Below are positions 58,627 to 64,000 of a stretch of DNA of 64,000 nt, one piece after another; the stretch's first letter is position 1; every line of letters begins with the position of its first letter. This stretch comes from Papaver somniferum. Lineage: Eukaryota; Streptophyta; Magnoliopsida; Ranunculales; Papaveraceae. The position numbers were made by a program, and so were the translations under genes. The DNA is taken from the NCBI RefSeq assembly GCF_003573695.1, contig NW_020650971.1, forward strand, positions 1,860,984 to 1,924,983, written 5' to 3'. The notes beneath the pieces were generated by a model. The model did not search any database. It was not told where the DNA came from and was given only the letters and a program-made list of their open reading frames with translations.

Positions 58627-59302
58627 CTACCAGAAATGGAACAACATCAATTGCAATCACAAACAAGTTCGACAACAAGATAATTTTATCGCGATAACCG
58701 AACTACAAGTTCGGTTGGTAACGAAATTTGACATCTAACCGAATAAGCAAGAAGTATAAAGTTCGGTTACCTGCCATTTTATACTAGGTAACCAATGTAA
58801 CTCTGGAACTTTTTATTTTTTTGTTTGTTAAGTTCGGTTAGATATGATGTTGGGTTAAAGTTTGCGAACCAACCAAACTTATTACACTTAGTATAATCTT
58901 ATATTACCTAAAGTTCGGTTAGATAGTTGGTTGGTATGAAGTTTGAGAACCAACCGAACTTTGTACACTGAGTAAAGTCTTATTTTACTTAAAGTTCGGT
59001 TAGTTATATGGTTGCGAACCAACCGAACTTCTAGACCCTAAAGTTCGGCGACATTGCGGGCTAACCGAACATTACTCTGTAGATCCTATAAAAAAAGTTC
59101 AGTGACATGCCTGTTAACCGAACGACTAAAAACCTCCATTAAGATCGAGTTCGGTAACCTGCGTGTTTGGAAAAAGTAACCGAACTATACCTTCGGATGA
59201 GTTCGGTAAACGTAACCGAACAAGCCCAAATCTACTATAATAATTTATATTTTTGGAAAATTTGAAGCAATTCAACCAATATTATCTAAGTTTGAAGCAT
59301 AC

Positions 59303-59557
59303 CTGGGTACCCAAATACTCTTCCTCCGGTTTTGGTTGGTAAAATCCATCGTTTTCATCTTGAGATTGAGTTTTTGGAAGAATACTATCACCATCTAAGA
59401 AATAACTCATATCCGGATCATTGTGAAGATTAACAAATACTTTAGGAGAGGCAGGAGATGAAGATTCAGATGAGCTATCATTAATTGAATCATCACTTGA
59501 ATACTCAAGCTTAGTGAACTCAAAGAAATTTTTATTTTCCATATTTTTCTTCTTCAT
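59303..59557 (-). CDS. First exon of the FAR1-like transposase gene
   Basis: 85 codons from ATG at 59557 (MKKKNMENKNFFEFTK) with an acidic Ser-rich stretch (DDSINDSSSESSSPASPK), ending at a GTATGC donor after CAG. It sits 220 bases inside the right end of the MULE and is separated from 58626 by an intron loaded with AACCGAAC-type motifs. Such acidic N-termini are common in FAR1-type proteins. The assignment to this gene is by position and phase. Confidence 0.5.
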
Positions 59558-59779
59558 CTTCTCTAACTTTACAGTCTTAATAATTCTACTTCTTTTTTAA
59601 AAAACCCATCTGATTTTTTAATCTCACTAATTATCTTTAATTTAATCATTTCACTAATCATCACACTAACTTAACATTAACTAATCATTACCCAAAATTA
59701 ATCGGGAGGGTAATTTAGGTATCATAATATATATCTAGATAAGGAGTGACCTAAATTTACTTCTAATGTCTTACCCAAA

Positions 59780-59820
59780 ATAAAACAATGGTCCCCAGAA
59801 AAAGACCGGTCCCTAAAAAC
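59780..59820 (-). repeat. Right terminal inverted repeat of the MULE
   Basis: Complement of 51541-51586 with a few changes; read on minus it starts GTTTTTAGGGACCGGTC. Confidence 0.8.
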
Positions 59821-62058
59821 AGTTATTATTTAGTCGACACCCTGGATTTTGGGGTCTGTAGATATAATATTGTGTCTTTGTGCTCGGTATATGTGTAAAA
59901 GGGTTCTTTAAATCATTGGACCGTTTTTATTGTATGTGTCCGATCAAACTAGTTTACCTCGTGAAAATTTATTCGCGCAATACTTCGGCCATTGATGATG
60001 TAACATAATCACAACCAATCTTTCACACTTGCAAAAACATTTGGTAAATGAAAAAAATTGCTCATTAACTTGTTTGATCAAATGTCGTTTAGATTCCGCA
60101 AAGGTTGATCGTGATGGAACCAGTTAAATTTCTGTTTAGTTTAGGATGACACTGACAGCAAACTAAGACTCAGTCCCAACCTCGCCGGCCAAACCTATAT
60201 AAACGCTCAAAGTAAAATTGATAGCATTATCCGGGAAATCACCCCTTATAAAGTAAACACTCACTGGGGATCGGACACGCTATCAAAAGTTACGAGAAGA
60301 CATATTTTTAAATGGCTTATAGGAGAGGGGACCAAATTTCAGGTAGGAAAGTGCTTAAATTTGATGAAATAATCAAATGCATATCAACATATATATACCT
60401 GAGAAGGCACCCGAGCAAAAGCAAAAGTCAGGCCCATTTCTCACGGTAAAACCGTAAAAGTTAAACGAAGTCGAATAAATTCCTTGATCAGTGCAATTAT
60501 GGCGGTGAGATACGATCGTAGTATCTTTTTTGGATTTTTTTCTTTTATTGGGTGATAGTTTGAATTACTTTGAGTTGGTTGAGTTTTATCAAGTTTAGTC
60601 GAATTTCGTTCGTTGGTTCACCATGATATACTTGTACTCCGGAATAACAAAACTGATCAAAACATTTGGTTGTGTTATTTGCAGCAACCACTGTATGCAG
60701 ATGATGATGGTAGAAAACAGGGAAATGTCCACCACGCACTATCTTTGTCGGACGAGTCACCAAAGCTCACTGCTGAAAGTAGTCATGATACACAGATGAA
60801 TCCAAAGGCAAACCAAGAAAAACTTATTAGTTGTGATGATTCTCTTACCGATGGTTCTTCGCAAACTGTAAATGATGATGCAGAGGTATATTAATTAAGT
60901 CTAGCTAACACATGAAAAGTGGCTTTGAGTAATATATATGAAATTTGTGAGATGTGCATGGTATTAGCAAAAATTGTCTCATGTCGTAAAAATATGGGCT
61001 ATTCACTTAATAGTTTACTTCCTGGGTTTTATCCAGCACCACCTAACTGTAGAACTAGTTATTCACATGTGAAGGCTTGATATAGGGGGATTAGTTTACT
61101 TTAAATACTCTTTCTTCTTGATGTATGAAAATAAAAAAAGAACAAAGCTCCTTCTTCAATTAATTCTTAATTTACTTAATTCTTTTTTTTGAGTACGAAA
61201 TATAATTCATTCATTTTTGAAAGTTAGATCAAAGTGTTTTTATCGGATTAGATTTTTAACTTAATCCACTTTCATACTTGAGCTGGGTTGCTCCATAAAT
61301 GCATACATATTATTAAAGTAACTACTTAAAATACCTCAGAAATAAGACTATTGGTGGTCCATCTTACAGCTTCACCGTTCCTATTCACGGAAGAGATAAT
61401 ATTCTGGCAGTCCCCCTCTTAGTGTAAATTCCTCACTACCAAAAAGAGAAGGATCCGATGACACAGTAGGGATGATACTAATTTGAGTACTTGACATGTT
61501 GAAACTACTTTTAATGCGATGGATTTGAAGTTAATTTTTTGGTGACATGTTCCTCTTATAAAGCTTTATATTCCTACTTAAAATAAGTGCTTTCCGAGAT
61601 GCATAAGTCCACCATCACCCGTTTTAAAAACTAACCGCTAAAGATTAACGGGTGAAACCATAGTTTATAACCAGTGAAGTTTCGTACCTCAGAATGTTCT
61701 CATTTTTATTAAGAGGTAAAGATTCATATATAAAAGGACCAAGTCACAAAAAATTTAGCTTCAAATCATCATCCATGAAGGGTAAAATAGCCATATTAGC
61801 CTAAATTGTGCATAATCAAATTGTCCGAAAAAGTAAAAAAGAAATATAACCCATGGAAAACAAAAGACAGTTGTGCAGGTACCAATGACTGCAAATCTCA
61901 TTTTCCACATTTCGGAAGCCAAAAGAATCTGCCATCTCATATACCGGTCGTATTGCTAATAATATGGGAATTTATCATGTATCGGCTTTAACTTTGAAGA
62001 CACTCAAAACATCGGCGATACATGTAGTCGGTCACCAAAAGGATTAGGATTAAGAGTT
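59821..62058. other. Intergenic region, one possible exon
   Basis: AT-rich. A TATA-like TATATAAAC lies near 60196 and an ATG at 60312 is followed by MAYRRGDQIS and a GTAGG donor, but its phase does not fit directly to the possible exon at 60685. Otherwise no gene is seen. Confidence 0.4.
60685..60885 (+). CDS. Possible internal exon of an unknown gene
   Basis: 67 codons open in phase 0, between TTATTTGCAG and the donor GTATAT after GCAGAG. It begins QPLYADDDGRKQGNVHH and is rich in Ser and acidic residues (DESPKLTAESSHDTQ, CDDSLTDGSSQTVND). No domain is recognised. The base composition is higher in G+C than its surroundings, and the borders are good. Partner exons could not be assigned. Confidence 0.3.
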
Positions 62059-62382
62059 TGTGATAACTCTTAATTGGTTTACTTGATCCTAAATTCTAGG
62101 AACTTTGTAAACAAGTTATGAAACCCTAATCTTATAGGCTAAGTAATGTACCTATATAAATAGTCTAGTAGAGAACCTAGAAAAATACACCAAAAATTCT
62201 TCTTTCTCTCTTAGGGTTTATATGTTTTCTCCCAAACGATAATATATAAATCTCTTATTTTTCCCGAGGATTCAACCTCGTTAAATTCTCGTCTCTTTTC
62301 TTTTCTACTTTGTGTTCTTTGCAATATTTGGAGTACCATTGTGTAGCTGTGCAAATCGCTTCCGCAGGGTTTTAGCGCAACA
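62059..62382 (+). repeat. 5' LTR of a Ty1/copia element (left end uncertain)
   Basis: Ends TTAGCGCAACA directly before the primer site. A TATA box TATATAAA is at 62153-62160. The start is put at TGTGATAACTC but no target duplication could be tested because the 3' end is outside the window. Confidence 0.55.
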
Positions 62383-62383
62383 A

Positions 62384-62398
62384 TTGGCATCAAGAGCT
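62384..62398 (+). other. Primer binding site, initiator-Met type
   Basis: TTGGCATCAAGAGCT follows the LTR after one base. It is a variant of the copia consensus TGGTATCAGAGC, with a T-to-C change and an extra A. Confidence 0.6.
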
Positions 62399-62530
62399 CG
62401 GGGTTAGGTTCTTGGAATTTTCGGTATTCCTAGTATTGCAGCGGGAGTATTTTGTTTTCTGAAGTTGTTTGAGGTAATTCTGATCTCAAAGTTTAGTTTT
62501 TTATCTATATTTGGTTGTTTGTGAACAAAG

Positions 62531-64000
62531 GTTGACGGGAAAGATCCAGTTGATCCGAAAGATCCTTTAGGAGAACATTCGGAGTCCACAAGTAAAGATA
62601 AAGAAACAAAAGAAGAAATATTGCATTCTCATAGATCACAACTGAAGGTTGAAAAGTTCACCGGAACCGATAACTTTGGTTTATGGAGAACAGACGTAAT
62701 GGATGCTCTTGTTCATCTTGACCTAGAAGAAGCTCTAGAAGGTCGGCCAGCGGAGATGTCTGACAAGCAGTGGAACAAGATGAATAAATTATGTCTGGGT
62801 TCGATTCGTGGGTGTTTAGCAACATCAGTAAGAGTTAATTATCAGCACGAGACTTCAGCTAAGGATCTCTGGGAAAAGCTAGAGAAGGAGTACCTTGTGA
62901 AGAACGTGGCTAATAGGATACATCTTAAGAGAAATTTGTATCGCTATAACATGAAGAAAGGTGCAACTCTAACAGAGCACCTGGATTCATATAATAAACT
63001 TCTTGCTGAGTTAGTTAACTATGATGAGAAGATCAACGACGAGGAAAAAGATTTGTGTCTGATAAACTCTCTTCCTGAAAGGTATGAACCCCTGATTAAG
63101 GCTTTAATGCATGGCAATGATAAGATGACATACGCTGAGGTCACTACAGCATTGCGTAGTGAGGAGTTCAGGAAGATGGACCGTGAAGACCTGTCAAGTG
63201 AAGCTAACAGTGACTTGCTTCTTGCAAGAGGTCGTTCAACAGACAGGAGAAAGAAGAATGGTGATCGTGGAAAAGTGAAAGTGCGTTCAAAGTCAAGAGC
63301 GCGTCTGCAGAAGGATGAATGTGCATGGTGTCATGACTTTGTCCATTGGGCTAAGGATTGTACGAAGCGTAAAGATAGAGAAGGAGATAACAACAAGACC
63401 GAGGTGAACATTGCTAAGGCAAGTGATGATTCAGATGTAGCTTCGGATTTCTCACTGACTGTGACACCATCAGCTTGTATCGTAACTGACGGTACATGGG
63501 TACTAGATTCTGGTGCTACTTATCACATATGTCCTCATCGGGACTGGTTCTCAAGCTTCGAGAAGTTTGATGGAGAAGTACGTATGGGGAATAATCATAC
63601 CTGCAGGGTGATCGAGATTGGTAGTGTTCGAATCAAGATGCATGATGGTATGGTTCGGGAACTGAAGGAAGTAAGGTTCGTACCTGCTGTGAAGAAGAAT
63701 CTGATTTCGCTCGGAACTTTGGAAGCTAAGGGCTACAAGTTAGTCGCTGAAAATGGCATTCTAAAGATAATATCTGGATCGTTGGTAATCATGAAGGGCA
63801 CAAGGCATCATAACTTGTACTACTTAACTGGGAGTACAGTAACAGGAGATGTGTCAATTTATGAACACATCGAGACTGCAGCGATGGAGACCACGAAGTT
63901 ATGGCATATGCGACTTGCACATCCAGGTGATAAGTCGTTACACTCTTTAATTCGTCAAGATTTATTGAAAGGTGCTATTGCCTGCAAACTAGAGTTTTGT
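62531..64000 (+). CDS. Ty1/copia gag-pol, 5' part, runs off the window
   Basis: One open frame of 490 codons to the window edge without a stop. Domains: copia gag (FTGTDNFGLWRTDVMDALV, LWEKLEKEYLVKNVANRI, LINSLPERYEPLIKAL), zinc knuckle CAWCHDFVHWAKDC (about 63320-63361), aspartic protease WVLDSGATYHICPHRDWF (about 63498), a second protease part (VKKNLISLGTL), then the GAG-pre-integrase module LWHMRLAHPGDKSLHSL. Integrase and reverse transcriptase would follow outside. The frame is closed upstream by a TGA at about 62522 and the first in-frame ATG is at 62699, inside the gag domain, so the proper start is absent or altered. Apart from that it looks intact and young. Confidence 0.85.

Larger units (their letters stand above)
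51541..59820. mobile_element. Mutator-like element (MULE) with plant-mobile-domain and OTU genes
   Basis: Terminal inverted repeats: 51541-51586 (GGGACCAGTCTTTTTTGGG, then ACCATTGTTTTAT) match the complement of 59780-59820 with few differences. Inside are two converging genes, a plant-mobile-domain protein on plus and a FAR1-like transposase plus OTU protease on minus. The expected 9-bp target duplication is not perfect: AGTTATCTA may stand left and AGTTATTAT right. Both genes carry stops or frameshifts, so the element is no longer autonomous. Non-coding parts are packed with AACCGAAC-type octamers. Confidence 0.8.

Noticed and set aside
1..64000. CRISPR array, operons, bacterial signals, rRNA or tRNA genes
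   Set aside because: The direct repeats are LTRs, minisatellites or octamers in a plant nuclear context; no cloverleaf or rRNA core was recognised.

Overview
The window is nuclear DNA from a flowering plant with a large, repeat-rich genome. The evidence is spliced genes with GT-AG introns, plant-only families (receptor-like cytoplasmic kinase, plant mobile domain, FAR1/MULE, PIF/Harbinger and En/Spm proteins), AT-rich spacers and several layers of nested LTR retrotransposons. Nothing prokaryotic, no rRNA or tRNA gene and no CRISPR array was seen. The species cannot be fixed from the sequence; a eudicot is the best guess.

Layout. 338-9013: a young, complete, non-autonomous Ty3/gypsy-type element on the minus strand (2228-bp LTRs, TSD TATAC, Asp-tRNA-type primer site, a zinc-knuckle ORF, no pol). 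9019-10800: non-coding flank with two possible exons. 10800-10976: a CACTA-type terminus. 10981-15141: a 5'-truncated, frameshifted Ty3/gypsy gag-pol with its 3' LTR. 15142-18250: LINE remnants and a probable LTR promoter with a W-box cluster. 18663-30923: a nest in which an old solo copia LTR (minus) was hit by a gag-only Ty1/copia element of the same family (plus, 20054-30193), which was itself hit by a 1574-bp LTR now left as a solo LTR (26130-27703). 29714-33422 recurs at 39907-43599 as a segmental duplication carrying a PIF/Harbinger ORF1 gene. A third, partial copy of that gene abuts the end of a CACTA element whose seven-exon gene lies at 36172-38764.

46910-49795 holds the one clear host gene: a four-exon kinase of the PCRK/PBL (RLCK-VII) type, 454 aa, complete, with an apparent GC-AG first intron. 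It is probably a plasma-membrane-associated immune signalling kinase. It is flanked by intergenic DNA containing a diverged inverted repeat pair.

51541-59820 is a complete but decayed Mutator-like element (MULE) with terminal inverted repeats of about 40 bp. It carries a plant-mobile-domain gene on plus and, converging on minus, a FAR1-type transposase fused or adjacent to an OTU-like cysteine protease. Its introns and spacers contain about 30 exact copies of an octamer, GTTCGGTT or its complement, often in inverted pairs, including a near-perfect hairpin with 42-bp arms. This element is the most unusual object in the window. 59821-62058 is intergenic with one possible exon. 62059-64000 is the 5' part of an apparently young Ty1/copia element whose long gag-protease-preintegrase frame runs off the end.

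Most coding sequence here is transposon-derived and broken; only the kinase looks functional as a host gene. The gag-pol at the right edge is open, although its start codon is not obvious.
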